From Aulostomus chinensis (Eukaryota > Chordata > Actinopteri > Syngnathiformes > Aulostomidae): 64,000 nt of DNA. This document shows positions 45,281-58,736 of this stretch, in pieces. The stretch covers positions 23,486,541 to 23,550,540 of the forward strand of contig JBBMOA010000006.1 in NCBI GenBank assembly GCA_037954235.1, read 5' to 3'. The stretch's first letter is position 1. Every line of letters begins with the position of its first letter. Below the pieces are notes generated by a model. It was not told the DNA's origin. It did no database searches and saw only the letters and a list, made by a program, of their open reading frames with translations. A program made the position numbers and the translations under genes.

Positions 45281-45595
45281 GTGTGTGCCTCTTTTCTGTT
45301 TCATTTAATGTGTTTCCATTCATGACATGTATTTTTAAACTTACTCTCATAGTATCTGATTACTTGATTTTTTAATATTTGTGTCTTTTGTGTAAAATTC
45401 TAACAGTGTTGTCAGGTAAACTTTTGAGCTTAATAAGGCTTTCCATGTCAAATGTCAATCTTTGGTCTCAAGTTCAAATCTGTGGAGGGCAAACTATGCT
45501 ATTATCCCCAATTATGTTCTTCTCTTCATTTAACAATCACCAGAAGTTGGTGGTGCAGGGACATGGATGAATTAGAGTTCATACAGTAATATTAT

Positions 45596-45763
45596 GGTGG
45601 CACGGTGGTGCAGTGGTTCGCACTGTGTCGCCTCACAGCAAGAAGTTTCCGGTTTCGAGCCCTGGCTTGAGTATGGGGTCTTTCTGTGTGGAATTTGCAT
45701 GTTCTCCCTGTGCCTGTGTGGGTTCTCTCCAGGTACTCCGGCTTCAGAAGAAAATGGATGGAT
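45596..45763 (+). mobile_element. Internally deleted SINE copy with exact target duplication
   Basis: The 5' half is intact to 'gtactccggcttc', then it jumps directly to 'agaagaaaatggatggat', missing about 215 bp of the consensus. The target duplication AGTAATATTAT is exact (45585-45595, 45764-45774). Confidence 0.85.
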
Positions 45764-45774
45764 AGTAATATTAT

Positions 45775-48700
45775 ATAATAATGGTATGTTCAGCAAAAAG
45801 CTCTCTAATTAAGTTAATGTCCTACAGTTGCAAGCTAAGCTAAACTAAACTATGCAGCTGAACTTTCACGAAACATGTTTGTTTACTTCAGTGTACACAT
45901 TTCCAAGTGACTAACCCATTCGGATGCTTTCTCATCAGTACAAGTTCTTCTGTTTGAACTGAGCAAGATTTTTGGAGCCAAAAATGATGACCAATGGCAC
46001 AGATGTTATGCTACTACATGTCACGGGTGTTGCTGCAGTATCTCTGTGGCTCCACCCAGCAGATACTTACTTATGATGAGGAGGGAATGACTGTTAGCTT
46101 GTTAGATTCAATTAAAACTGTTCACAGGTCCCAAAGCAAGAATCCAGGCCAGTTCTCAAGTCTGGAGAGGATGAGTCCAAGTTAAGTCTGAGGTCACGTG
46201 ACTTCAGTGTGACTCTCGTCAAAGTCTAGGATGTTAGTCCTCATCTCTCTTGTTAGACAAGGTGCAGGGGAGCATGTTGTGTGCATATACTTATTCCACA
46301 TTTTTACAAATGATCAAAATGTTTAAGACTTTCACCACATGGGAGCAGTGGTGTATTACTGGATCTGCTACAGTGTGTACTTAGCTCATGACAACTTGTT
46401 TACAATACACTTCAGAATAAAAGGCCACTTAAGTCCCACCACATGGACAATATCTTATCTCTCAGTAAATGTATGTAAATCCAAACATGAAGAGCCATTA
46501 TAACAAGATTTGATGTGTAAATGTATTTAAATTGTGCCTGTGAGATCTCTCCCGTGGACTACCACTCAGGCACGCATGGCTACATCTACATTGTCATTTA
46601 AGTGTTTTCTCTCCTTTCATAAAATGGCTTCATGCATCACATGGGGATCAATCAAACACGAGATGTATGGCATTTATGTTCATTGTTAATATACTGATTT
46701 ATAGCAGAGCAAAGACATGATCAAGTGGTACCATTAGCGGCTCTGTGTTCTCTGGCCATCTGGTGCAGCATACATTGTGAATGTGCATGGGAGGGAAGAT
46801 AAGACTAACCATCCAGAGAGAACCCTTACCCCACCCCCTGCATACGCACACACACACACACATGCACACAAAAAAGCATGCATGCAAACACATACACACA
46901 CATGCGCACACACACACACACACCATTATACCTTTATTTCCTGCAAACTTACCCTTACCTTGGGTAAGGGGACTTGTCCCCCAAAGAGAGGTTAGTCCCC
47001 ACGGTGTGAGTGTGTATGCAGATTTATGTTCCCACAATATGACAGTTGGTCCTTGGTAGACACGCACATGCACAAGCATACATGCACACATTACCTTAGA
47101 TGTCCTATCATAGTGAGTGTGTCCTCATTGCTTAGCCAGGGAGCAGGGGAAGGGACATGGCTGATAGAGGCTCCTATCAGGCCTTCTCATATGTTCATGT
47201 TGCAACATGTGCAAGTGGGGGAGTTTCCTGTCTTCTGTAGAGACATTTTTGATGTGCAGACAGTTGCGCTGGAATAGAAGGTGCCAGATTAAGTACAAAC
47301 ATGCGCTATCTCATTCTTGATGTTGCCACCACCGAGTATTTTTCCTACAAGAATTTGTGGCGGAATCAATGGACTGACATCATGGCTGGATTAACCTGCT
47401 AGGCAGCCTCAGGGCAGAAACATACGTTGCACCCCATCCCACCCCATCTCCCTTCCACTCTCTGTTAACAGCAGCTTCATTATTCCTCCAGACATCAACC
47501 AGTCATCTGGAGCTGAGATGATTAATTGCCAACATTATTTCTAAAATAGTTGCTGTTTGAAAGAATTCTTTAAATTTTTTCCTGCCGTGTGCCACTCATG
47601 ATTCTATTCAGTTTTTTGCATTTTATCAGCAACTGTTTCTTTTGGTTTAAAGAAAAAAATGGCTAAAATTGTTCTGGTTGAAGAATCGCCACATCTGCAG
47701 TGTGAGCTATTGTGTTTTTTGTTTTTTTGTTTTTGTGTTGTATTTGTTTTATAAAACATTTTGTTTACCGAAATGTTTCATAAAACCTTTTCGTACAAAT
47801 CTGCCACTCTGATTGGTTGATAGCCACAATAGAACGAGCATATATCACTTCAGTGACCTAACTTACCTGCTTAGGTTGTAGTTTTCACATATACTCCACT
47901 GAGGCACAGTACTATTCATACCAGAACATCACTGGGTTGTTTCTGGGGGGCAGGGTCTCACTAATTATGTTAAAAAACCCAACTTTATTATTAGGATTAA
48001 ACTGGATCATAGTTTCCTGAGGGCTTGAGGCCTACCCATTGTTAAAGTCACCTCTAACCGTGACTTCTGCCAGCACTGCACAGCCTGAGCAGAGATGGAG
48101 AAGTACTTTATTCCTCGCACTTTACTTAACTATTCAGTTTTCTGGCAACTTTTACACCCTATATTTTAGCAAAAATACCCATGCTTTGTACACCTACATT
48201 TTAAAGAGGGACTGGTTGCTTTGATTTTGATGCAAAAACTGCAACAACAACTACAAAATATTTATTAAGAGAAACAGATGATAGTTTTATTTTAAGTGGG
48301 AGATGAAGATTATTCCTCTCAAACATACAGTCAGGACATTAATGTGCATAAACATTGGTTGCCACTTCAAAAAAATGTATAAATTTTCTTCCAATTTTCA
48401 AATTTTAATGAAAGACCCTGAGAGGTCCAGAAAATGCATTGTAAAAAAAAAAATTCCATTTTTGGTCATGTAACCAGGGCAAAAAAGCTTACAAGTCATT
48501 TAAAAAGGTGCTCGGTTTTTCGCAATTGCAAATTGCAATCCATTGATTTGGAGTGAGGCTTTGGGGCCCCTTGAGGGTCTAAATGAATCCAGGACTTTAA
48601 GTGAAGTAGCCTCACCTGCCGTTCGTCCTAAGTTTATTTGTATATTTGCACATTTTATTTTCAACTTATATAGTCCTCTCCACCTTAAGACTGTTATGTT

Positions 48701-50590
48701 TTCTCTGATTCCAACTTACCAAAGGGAAAAGTAAATTAATTAGAAAATATTATCAATAAGAATACAGCAGCATAGCTGTAACCTTGGGTCAGGTGATAAG
48801 AGTTTCTCCCTGTGAAGCATTAGCTGATAAAGGCCAGAAGGGCCTGCTTGGATGGACACTATTCTAATGCCTGAGACCCCCTGCCCCTTTAGAACACAAT
48901 GCTTCCATTTCTGTCATTTTCCTCCTGCTGAGGTGTTTTGTCAGTGTATGTGGGCACTTCACATAAAAGTATGTGCTATAATTTAATCCAAAAGTTTATG
49001 AAACATACCGATTCCATCACTTCCATTTGCATTTCAGGGGTGTTTTTAAGTGAACAGTGTGACGTATACGTTGCAGTGGAGCAAGATTAGCCACTCTGCA
49101 AAGTAGAAATGGAACAATGCGACGTGTGTGTAGCAAGTGTATCTCTTGCTCTCAGGAAGTCGCTTATCAGAATCTACACAGAAGTTGAAACACACTTTGA
49201 TGTTCCTACCCATTGAAAAAAAAACAGAGGGCTCCCATAAAAGCTGCAAGGTGACAGAGAAAGGTTGAACAAGGCAGACGGATGAAAACCGACCTCCTCC
49301 TGCTCCTCCCCACCAACCCGCTGTCAAACAATCCCGATCTCCACGCCTCTTTGTTCAGGACTCCCATCAGCCTCACAGTGGGAGGTGTGGTCAGAGAAAG
49401 AAGGAAATTGCTCTGAATTTGTGGGTAATTGAAAACACCTATATCCCCCTGTGTCTCCATCTCTACCTGCTTTAAAAACCTCCACACCCTGTTATCCTCC
49501 CCAGCACCCACCCTCTGTACCGATGCACTTCTAATGGCACCCCTTCCCCATTCCGCCCTCCATCTCCCACCGGACTGAATTGATGCAAACAATTGCGCAC
49601 CCATTTGCTGTCTGGAGGAGAGATGACCCACTTGTGCGGTTTTGCTCGCTGTCTCTCCTGCTCCACCTTCTCCCAATTGCAGGTATTGATGCTCCGCCAT
49701 TGTTTCCCCCCTACCCAGGGGGTGGAGTGGTTTGTGGGAAAATTGGGGGACCCCTCAGGTGTTTGATGGCTTTTATCGATTCACACCAGTCTCTCCAGCT
49801 CCCATTTACCCTCTGCTACAAATGTTTTAAGGTAGTGGCTATATCTACAGAGGCTGCTATTGTTATGTGCTATTATTCTGTTCTAGCGACATATAAGAAC
49901 ACTTTTTCTTTCATGTGTGGCTCATGATCAATCTGGACAGAAGTGTCTGTATCTCAAATTGGACCTGTTCTACTTTCAAATGTCTCTCATTAATTGCAGC
50001 ATCTATTGTGATCATTCCAGTTTACGTCCATGTTTGTCCAGACTCATACAACATACTGCGTGTTGTGAAGACTTCAGAATAAAACAAAAGGTCCTCTGGT
50101 AAAATATGACGAACATGTATGATTAAAATGCATAATTTGTAGACAGAAATATTCTGTCATCATGGTTTGTCAATGACTTAGAGAGCTTTGTCAAATGGGG
50201 CATTGTCAAGTAGCACGGTATCTGCAGGGAGCTTGTTGTGGATCCCCAGAAAATCAGGAGGCCCCCCTGTCCTAGTTGTTATTCACGAAGAAGAAGTGAA
50301 GAAGGTGGACTCCAAATCAACAGCAACTGAACTTACAACATTGAAGGCCTCTCCAGTAGAGAACAGAGACACTAATTCTTCAGTGTGTGAAACAGTTCCT
50401 GCACATCTTTTATACAGCTTATCATGTTTTTATTAGCAAGATGCTATTAAAAAATGCCATTCGACATTTATATGGAATTTTGTCTTACATGCAATTGTCA
50501 TGTGAAGTCATGACAAAAAGTTACTTTGTGCATTCACACTGATTTGACTTTTGACCACCAAAATCAAATTACTTCATCACTGAGTCCATG
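45775..50590. other. Intergenic sequence, no gene seen
   Basis: Contains a CA tract (46849-46922) and a short CCCTTACC..GGTAAGGG hairpin (about 46951-46969). Otherwise no recognisable genes, RNA genes or named repeats. Confidence 0.4.
46847..46923. repeat. Interrupted (CA)n microsatellite
   Basis: CA runs broken by ATGC and AAAAAAGC segments. Confidence 0.9.
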
Positions 50591-50594
50591 TGAA

Positions 50595-50888
50595 CATCCA
50601 TCCATCCAGTTACTGTTTATTCTGTTCCGGGACGCGGGGCGGCTGGAGCCTATCCCAGCAGGGATCACAGGTCCACATCCATACACACTCACACCAATGG
50701 GCAATTTGAAGTCTCCAAATACCTTAAACGTGTATGTTTTTGTAGATGTGTTGAAGGAAGCAACTGGAGGCAACCAAGTGGTCAAGAGAACCCACGCATG
50801 CCTCAGGAGAACTGCACACTCCATACAGAAAGGCCACAGCTGGCTGTCATATTCCAAACCCAAACCTTCTTGCTGTGAGCACCACCCA
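50595..50888 (-). repeat. Degenerate SINE copy, reverse orientation
   Basis: CCATCCATCC tail, 'cggctggagcctatcccagc', 'gagaacccacgcatgcctca' and 'accttcttgctgtgagcacc' mark the reverse complement of the SINE. It has many substitutions and is older than the other copies. Confidence 0.75.
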
Positions 50889-53550
50889 GGTCAACATATA
50901 ATATAAAATTAGAGAAAATACCCCCATAAGATTTTACTCTGCTCCAGCACATTTGGCTCATTTCAGCAGGATCATTATCACAAGTCTGCTGAGCTTACTA
51001 GTGACGCATTCATTTGAATCAGGTGTGTTTTGACGGGTCAGCATCTAAAACATGCAACATGCCACCGGGATCAGAAATGGGAGACAAGGCGTTGTAACGT
51101 TTTATCACCGCACATAGCCACGTGCGTGCAGGTTTATTTAACCTGCAAATAAAATCTGATTGATCTCATTGCCAGGAGAAAGAAGTGAGAGGCATTGTCC
51201 AAACACCACAGAAGCTTACCATCCTGAGCTCGTGTACACATGTTGGTAGCTTTAGCAAGAGCAGTGACTGTGTTTCTGTGGTTACTAGTTAAAATTTTTA
51301 GTGTGATTTTCAAATTCAGCATCAGTTAAACATTGTTAAAGCACTGCTTTATTACAGACTTCTCGAATTTGTGACCAAGAGGGCAAAACGTTGCAGAAAA
51401 TATTGACAGAGGCAACAAGCTTTCATTACCTTGGTGAATATTGTTGATAGTAGAGCCGCAGTCGCTCAAGGTACGCAATCTGAGGATGGCAAATTATCAC
51501 CTTCACCCAGGTTTTATTCCCATTGCTCGTTCCAACTGAAGACAGAAGCCAGATGTCAGCAGTGTTTTGCCTAAAATTAAAAAGACTTTAGAGTACCGAT
51601 TCAAGCCGCTGGCTCCAATTCCAGGAATGTACTGGTCCCACTCAGAATGGGACATATCTCTTTTCCATGACCAAGACTACCTGTCTTTCACATGAAAGGC
51701 AGAGGATCAAAAATCTATGATCAGTGGTGAAAACACCTTGATGATAGCCAGAGATGAAGATGGATGACAGCGTATAGGTTGGTTTTTAGGGTCATTACTT
51801 CAGCCTTGTGTCATTCCCCTCATCTCTGGAACTCAAGTCACAGACTAGTCGCTGGATTCAACTCATCAGATATTTGTATGTTAAATCTGGATTTGAGGTG
51901 TGGGGTAAAAGCAAGGAGAGGAAAAGAATGGGCAGATGAGGAGACACAATGATTTGGGGAGAAGGTAAACGACGAGGATGATGACAAAGAGTTCAGCATA
52001 TGTTGAGAAGGAGTAAAGAATCATGGTTTATGTTCTTTAACCTTAATTTTACTTTATAGGAATATAAGAAGAAATTATTATCATACTGTACTATTTCCTG
52101 TTATCATACTGTACTATTTCCTGTATGCAAGTAAATGTTCCTCTGTTGGCCCAATATTCAATTCAGACTTTTGAAAAGCACATTTACTCGGCATTGATGG
52201 TGATTTTTGATTCGTATTTAGAGCAACCCAGACTATAATTGGATGTTTCCAGAATTTAACATTCATTCTGCTCTCCTCCAGCAGTATAACAAAGATATAT
52301 TTCAATACTGATCATGCTGTTTATGCCAAATCAATATTTTATCAACTGTATTTAACTAAAATATAGCATTTAATAATTTGTCTCTTTAGGAGGCAGGAGA
52401 AAGAACTAATCATTCTTAGCCTTGTTGTGTTGTGTAAATAGAAAAAAAACCTGAAGGGTGTCCTTTGTTTGTTTGCTTTTATGGGCAACTATCATGTCTG
52501 TCCCAAATGATGTTCAGAATTTTAAGAATTTGATTATCTCAAATGGCTTTGAGATGGGAAAATAAAATCTCCCAAGGGGATCATGTGCCTGGACCTCACA
52601 TATGTTTAGCTAAGCCTTGAATGTTTATGTCTAGCTCTGCCACACATGTATTTAAACCATGAGTGTGTGTGTTCAGGGAGGACACTTGAAGTTGGAGGAG
52701 AACAATATAAAGGTTTATTGAAGAACTTCAGTAATCTGTCACCTCTGGCTGTATTATACAGTGGGAAAAAGTTCAGTGGAAGCATACAAAATAATGTAAA
52801 GTCATAAATAGCATTGTTAAGTAGGATTTGGACATGAGCACTGCTTCACAGATGCCCACTTATCGGAGGAGCGGCTGCTTGCTGCAGCGCCAATAAGAGG
52901 AAATTAACTCTAACATTCCTCACCACAAACTCTGGAGACATTAGTCACATCAGTGTGTTTTAATTCACGTTTTGAAATATCACACTCAAAAAGCTTCATA
53001 AAATCAAAACATTTCTCATAATTTTGCAAAAAAAAACAACCTTTTTTTTTTTTAATGCTGAACACACATAGTTTTGATAAAGAAATAAGCGCCAAGCTGG
53101 AAAATCGAAACCACTAATTTGCATAAACTCTTGATATAGAAAATTTTGAACTCCTGTGATTGATAAGCTGTTGCCAAAATTTGTCTCCAGACAGCATGCA
53201 AATGTCTAATGTTTGCTGGAACAAATAAAAATATGCTGGATCATTTTCTACTTCACTGTCTGCTACGGCCATTGCTAATGTTGCCCATACTGCTGTCTTC
53301 TGACGGGGTTATGTAGCCTAGTTTATTCACTCCTAAACAATAGTTGGAAACAAGATTTGCCACCCTACACTCACTCGATATTCAACATACTTATAGTTTC
53401 TTTTGTCATTTGTGTTACTTGATTGTAATAAACATTAATTTTGCATTTACTTGTTAATATGCTGTTTAGAGAAGATAATCTATCATGTTTGTTTGTTTTT
53501 TTACATGTTGATATATTGTGTCCTACTTCACATTGTATCACAATGACTAA
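50889..53550. other. Intergenic sequence, no gene seen
   Basis: A 23-bp tandem duplication ('atcatactgtactatttcct' plus three bases) occurs at 52079-52124. No gene-like structure was found. Confidence 0.4.
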
Positions 53551-53554
53551 CAAC

Positions 53555-55960
53555 ATCCATCCATCCATCCATTTTTTTTTCTGCTTATCCGGGGTCAGGT
53601 TGCGGGGGCAGCAGCCTAAGCAGAGAGACCCAGACTTTCCTCTCCCTGGCTACTCCGTTCAGCTCCTGAGGGATCCTGAGGCATTCCCAAGCCAGCTGGG
53701 AGAAATAGTCCCTCCAACATGTCCTTGGTCTTCCCCGAGGCCTCCTACTATTGGACATGGCCTGAACACCTCCCCAGGGAGGCGCCTGGGAGGCATCGTG
53801 ACCAAATGCCCAAGTCACCTCATCTGACTCCTCTTGATGTGACAGAACAGTGGCTCTACTCCGAGCTCCTCCCGGATGACGGAGCTTCTCACCCGATCTC
53901 TAAGGGAGAGCCCAGCCACCCTCTGGCGGAAACTCATTTTGGCCTCTTGTACCCATGATCTCATCCTTTCGGTTATTAGCCAAAGATTGTGATCATAGGT
54001 GAAGGTAGGAATGTAGATTGACCATTAATTTGAGAGCTTTGCCTTTCGGCTCACCTCCCTCTTCACCACGACGGACTGATGCAGCGTCCATATCACTGTA
54101 GACGCAGCACCAATCCGCCTGTCGATCTCACGATCCATCTTTCCCTCATTCGTGAACAAGACCCCAAGGTACCTGAACTCCTCCACTTGGGGCAGGTTCT
54201 CATCCCCAACCCAGAGATGGCACTCCACCTTTTCCGGTCGAGGACCATGGGACTGATTCTCATCCGGGCCACTGCAAACTGATCCTGCGAGAGCTGATGG
54301 TCATGGTCTGATAAAGCAAGCAGGAGCTCATCATCCACAAAAAGCAGAGGCCCAATCCTGCAGCCATCTAACTGGATCCCCCTGGCTGCACCTAGAAATT
54401 CTGTCCATAAAATTTGTGAACAGAATCAGTGACAAAGGGCAGCCCTGGTGGAGTTCAACCCTCACCAGAAACCAGTCCAACTTACTCCCAGAAATGCCAA
54501 GCCCTGGCACCGGTCATACTGGGAGTAAACCGACCAAATCAGGCGGTCCAATACCCCATACTCCTGGAGCACTCCCCCCAAGGATTCCCTGAGGGACATG
54601 GTTGAATCCCCACTCTAAATCCACAAAACACATGAAGAGTGGTTGGGCAAACTCCCATGCTTCCTCAAGGACCCAGCTTAGAGTGTAGAGTTGATCCACA
54701 GTTCCACGACCGGGATGAAAACCACACTGGTCCGCCTGGACCTGAGGTTCAACTATTTGATGCACTCTCCTCCCCAGAACCCCTGAATAGACCTTACCAG
54801 GAAGGCTGAGGAGTGTGATCCCACGATAGTTGGAACCAATGTTCCCTCTAAATTGCGCGCTTGCACAATCGCGCACCGCTCACACATTTTCAGCGCACAA
54901 GAAAATCTATGCAGCATAGACTCGGTGAGTGACAGGTGTCCAGCCAGTGATACGACACGGTTCACTTCGGCGACACAGCCAATCATAGCATTGACAGTGC
55001 TTGCGTATGTGCCCTGTCCATACGTTAGCTAGCTAACAACAGTGCGGCAGAGATAAGAGTTGAGTTGAGTTGTAAACCCCCGAAAATATTAAAAGTAAAC
55101 TAATAGAAATTGCTGCTGTATTTTGATTCTTTTGATAAGCCATGTACCTTGCTATGCTATCAGATGTTGAACAGGTGTGATACTGGTGTGTGTTGCTCAT
55201 AGAGATCCTCAGTGTGCTTAGGGAGCTTGTGTGTTTGCCCAGACACATGAAAAATTAGAGGGAACGTTGGTTGGAACACACCCACCGATCCCCCTTCTTA
55301 GAAAGGGGAACCACCACCCTGGTCTGCCAATCTAGAGGCACCACCACTGATGTCCTCACAGTTCTGCAGAGTCGTGTCAACCTACGCATAAGCGTAAACA
55401 GCAGTCAGGACCCGTCTGCCACCTGAAGGCGGCGGGAGACTACAGTACCTTCTCATTCACTGGGTTAAACTCCAACGTACAGGCACTAAGCTAAGGGGCA
55501 AGAAATATTGCCACCCCTGCCTGTCAACTCTCACTGCCAGCAATTCAAGAGTGGAAGAGAGTCCAACCCCTCTTGAGAAGACTGGTTCCAGAGCCCTTGC
55601 ACTCCACTAGAGAGGTGACATTCCATGTACCCAGCGCCAGCTTCTGCAGCCGAAGATCAGACCACCGAGGCCTCTGCTCTTGGCTGCCACCCATCTCACG
55701 TAGCAACCGATCCCTTTGGCCCCTCCCATCGGTGGTGAGCCCATTAGAGGGGGGACCCATGTTGCCTCTTTGGGCTGTGCCCAGCAGGCCCCATGGCTGC
55801 AGGCCCAGCCACCAAGCACTCACCGTCAAGCCCCACCACCAGGCCTGGCTCCAGAGGAGGGTCCCGGTGACCTGCATCCAAGCAAGGGAAAAGTTGGACC
55901 CAAGATGTACTTCTTCATTGGGGTCTTTTGAGCTACACTTTGTCAGGTCCTTTCCCTAGG
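53555..55960 (-). pseudogene. Decayed non-LTR retrotransposon (LINE) ending in (GGAT)n, split by a hAT element
   Basis: Read on the minus strand. The 5' piece (55880-55540) carries the start of an APE endonuclease (LALGTWNVTSLV.., then GSGTSLLKRGWTLFHS). After a large internal deletion comes the reverse transcriptase (GSNYRGITLLSLPGKVYSGV.., QADQCGFHPGRGTVDQLYTL.., FMCFVDLEWGF = palm region). The C-terminal part is FRYLGVLFTNEGKMDREIDR, RIGAASTVIWTLHQSVVVKR, then RPRGRPRTCWRDYFSQLAWE. It ends 'ccggataagcagaaaaaaaa' and (TGGA)n. Stops and frameshifts are throughout. The palm Asp region is altered (VDLEWGF where families have VDLEKAFD). The clade is not fixed from sequence alone. Confidence 0.8.
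54837..55269. mobile_element. 433-bp hAT-type nonautonomous element inside the LINE
   Basis: Termini CAATGTTCCCTCTAA and (reverse) CAACGTTCCCTCTAA are flanked by an exact 8-bp target duplication GTTGGAAC (54829-54836 and 55270-55277). Removing it restores continuity of the LINE reverse transcriptase (SNYRG motif across the joint). There is no transposase. The TIR resembles widely distributed vertebrate hAT elements. Confidence 0.9.
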
Positions 55961-58412
55961 ACCTGTTTGTCTTAGGTGACCCTGTCAGGGGCATGAAAGC
56001 CCCCAACAACTTAGCTAATACAGTTAAAGTTTAAAAAAACAACTGCAGAGTTTAAAATTTATAGGACTTCACACTTTAAGATGCACTCCCATCACTCGAT
56101 CAACATACTGATGTTTACACTTTGTAAAGTTTTACTTTCGATGACAAACAACAGTAATCAGTTTCAAACTCTTGGGCAGCTTCTTATTGAGTTACAGTAT
56201 CTTTCTCCTTACGTTCTGCCAGGTGGACTGTCTCTCAAAGACCTCTCTATCTTCAGAATCACGACTCACTGCTTACTTTTCCTCACAGGGAGTCAGCTTT
56301 TCCAACTTTCTGACATGTCGGAAACACAAATTAGCATGAGCAGCAATAGCCACGCTGCTGAAGACACAAAAGCGTGCCACTTACAGAAACTCCAAGTTCA
56401 AAATCAGAGGGAAAAAAAGACCTCTGAGTACCAGACATGCTGACTGATCTCTGGGATGTGCAGCAGTAATGAGCGCTTAGCACCAAACATGGAGACAAAG
56501 TAAAAAACGGGAATAACAAGGAGCTCACAGATTACCACTTTAACAGCCTATTGAGGTGTAGAACATTCAGTAGCAGCATGATCCAATTGAAGGATACAGA
56601 AATAGAGTTTTAGAGGCTGTTGTGTTCATTGTTGTGAAGGAGAGGCGAGGTGAGAATTGACTCTCCGGTGCAGAGAGCAGCCTCTCCATGCCAATAACCA
56701 CCTCTTCATCGGCACCCCTTTGACACCAGCCCTCACCCAATGGAATATATATCATTTTCAAAAGCTTGCTGCCTGCTCTCCAAATATTTAATTTTCAACT
56801 TGAGGTTTACCTCTCGTTTATATAACAAAAGCCTCCTCTCAATTAGAGCACCCGGGGGTGGGAGGAAGCGAGGGTGCATATCTGTACACCCCTACTCCCC
56901 TCCTGCTTCTCCTGCTTCTCCTGCTCTCAAACACACTCATTAATGAACAGTCTTACTCACACACATGCACACACACACACACAAACACACCCCACATATC
57001 TCTCTTGCTATGTTTCTCACACACTCTTCTCTTCCTGCATAACTGTTTTGGAGATAATGAGATTAAGAATCTATTTTTGTCAGGCAGTTACCTGCAAGTG
57101 ATGCGTTAGTGGAAACATACCGCAACTCCACAGCTATTATCAAAATGAATGGGAATGAAATTGCTTTTCTCCTTTCCCCACTCTTACACCTGTCACACTT
57201 ATAGAGTTGTTAGCGGGGGCTTATCGCAGTAGCCTAGCCTTATTTGTTTTTACATTATACATGAGACCTGATCTCAGTGACTCAGAGGGTAATGACGTGT
57301 CACTCATGGTTAAGATTACATACAATTAGGAGCATTGTAAAACATAATACTGTAATTTTCATGTATTTAGAGCCAGGCAGGGTGACGTGTGTAGAGAAAG
57401 CACACCAGAAAAGTCATCCAGCTCTAGTAGAACACATCCATATCACTGTTGCTGAACCATTTCTGGGTATTTCTTCTCTTCCAAAATGATATCAGAAGGA
57501 CAGAATATGTTACTGTTCATAAAACAAGTGATTGTGCAATTATATCATTCCCAGTTAATGGAAGGTGGCCTAAACTACACCAAATGTAAAACTGCTAAAT
57601 GCTAAACCTTCTCATAGCAATAGAACATGTTGGTGTGAAGGCTTAGCTGTTAAGTAGTATATTATGTGTGGCTACTACTAGCTGCTAACAAACAATTAAC
57701 ATGACATTGCTAGGAGAAACTGAAGTATCAACCTCAACAGTGACTCCCCATTTTTAGAGTGGTTCTGTGAATCCAATTTGTCCGCTGAGCAACTCTTTAT
57801 ATTATGAGGTTTAGGCCCCAAACTGAGCCAACCAGTGAACAGATAAATCTTAAATAAAAGACATTTGATTAGCTGTAAAAAGATAACAGGTAAGTGGAAA
57901 AAAGCAAAGTTAGAAGACAGTATTTAATAAAGGGGTTAAAGATCTTTTACAGGGGCTCCAGCTCTATACAGACGCTCCTCCACTGACTTCATTCCACCCA
58001 TTTAGTGTTGTCACACACTCAAGAGCAATTTTTATATTACATGATCCAAAACAATTTATTTAAATTTGACCAAAATCCATATATGGCCTCTTGCAATATC
58101 TAAATTGCAAGAGGTACAATACAATAGTTTTTGGAGAAAACCAAAATACCATTCTAAAAGAATGATGTATGGATGATATTCACATGGTGGCCATGTTCCC
58201 CTGACATCTTACTCAGGATGTGGAGCCAGAATGCTGGATTAACTCTCCTTGTTCCAGGCTACAATTTGAACAAAAAATCTTGCAAATTATTGCAATTTCA
58301 TTGAATGAATTTGCTTATTGTTTGTATACATGACACTGTGATAAAGTCGGGACAAAGGCATGCAAGAGGGGCTTGTCTTGGGTCAGAGGATAACATTTTT
58401 GAGAACCCTGTC
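55961..58412. other. Intergenic sequence, no gene seen
   Basis: A small perfect hairpin CCTCTTGCAAT..ATTGCAAGAGG (58087-58114, 6-nt loop) and a short CA tract (about 56958-56990) are the only structures noted. Confidence 0.4.
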
Positions 58413-58736
58413 TTAACCCTAGCCCTTGTATTATGTTAAGGGGCAATTTGACCCATTTCAGTTTTTGTGGTGACCAAAGTACTGCTTCTCCTTTCTTTTT
58501 CTTCATGAAATTTGGTGACTTTTCCTCATCTAGGGTCATGAACTGGTTTGTAAAATATGGACACTTAGATGTGTAGTGGAATGTCTGTGCAGAGTTTGTA
58601 TACAAAGATGATGTTGCGGGTCATTTTGACCCGGACACTTTTAATGTGGGTAGGTAGCTGTATGTATCTATGTATGTACAAGCATGGCATCAAAATATAG
58701 ACAGCCTGTGATGCAAAATCCAGCTATGCATGGAAT

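Noticed and set aside
49206..49700. Minus-strand frame of 164 aa (MAEHQYLQLGEGGAG...)
   Set aside because: No homology recognised, low-complexity Gly/Arg composition and no splice context. Judged chance in a GC-richer patch.
54837..55269. Considered as a separate gene or promoter because of its GC-rich ends
   Set aside because: Terminal inverted repeats and an exact 8-bp target duplication show it is a hAT-type element.
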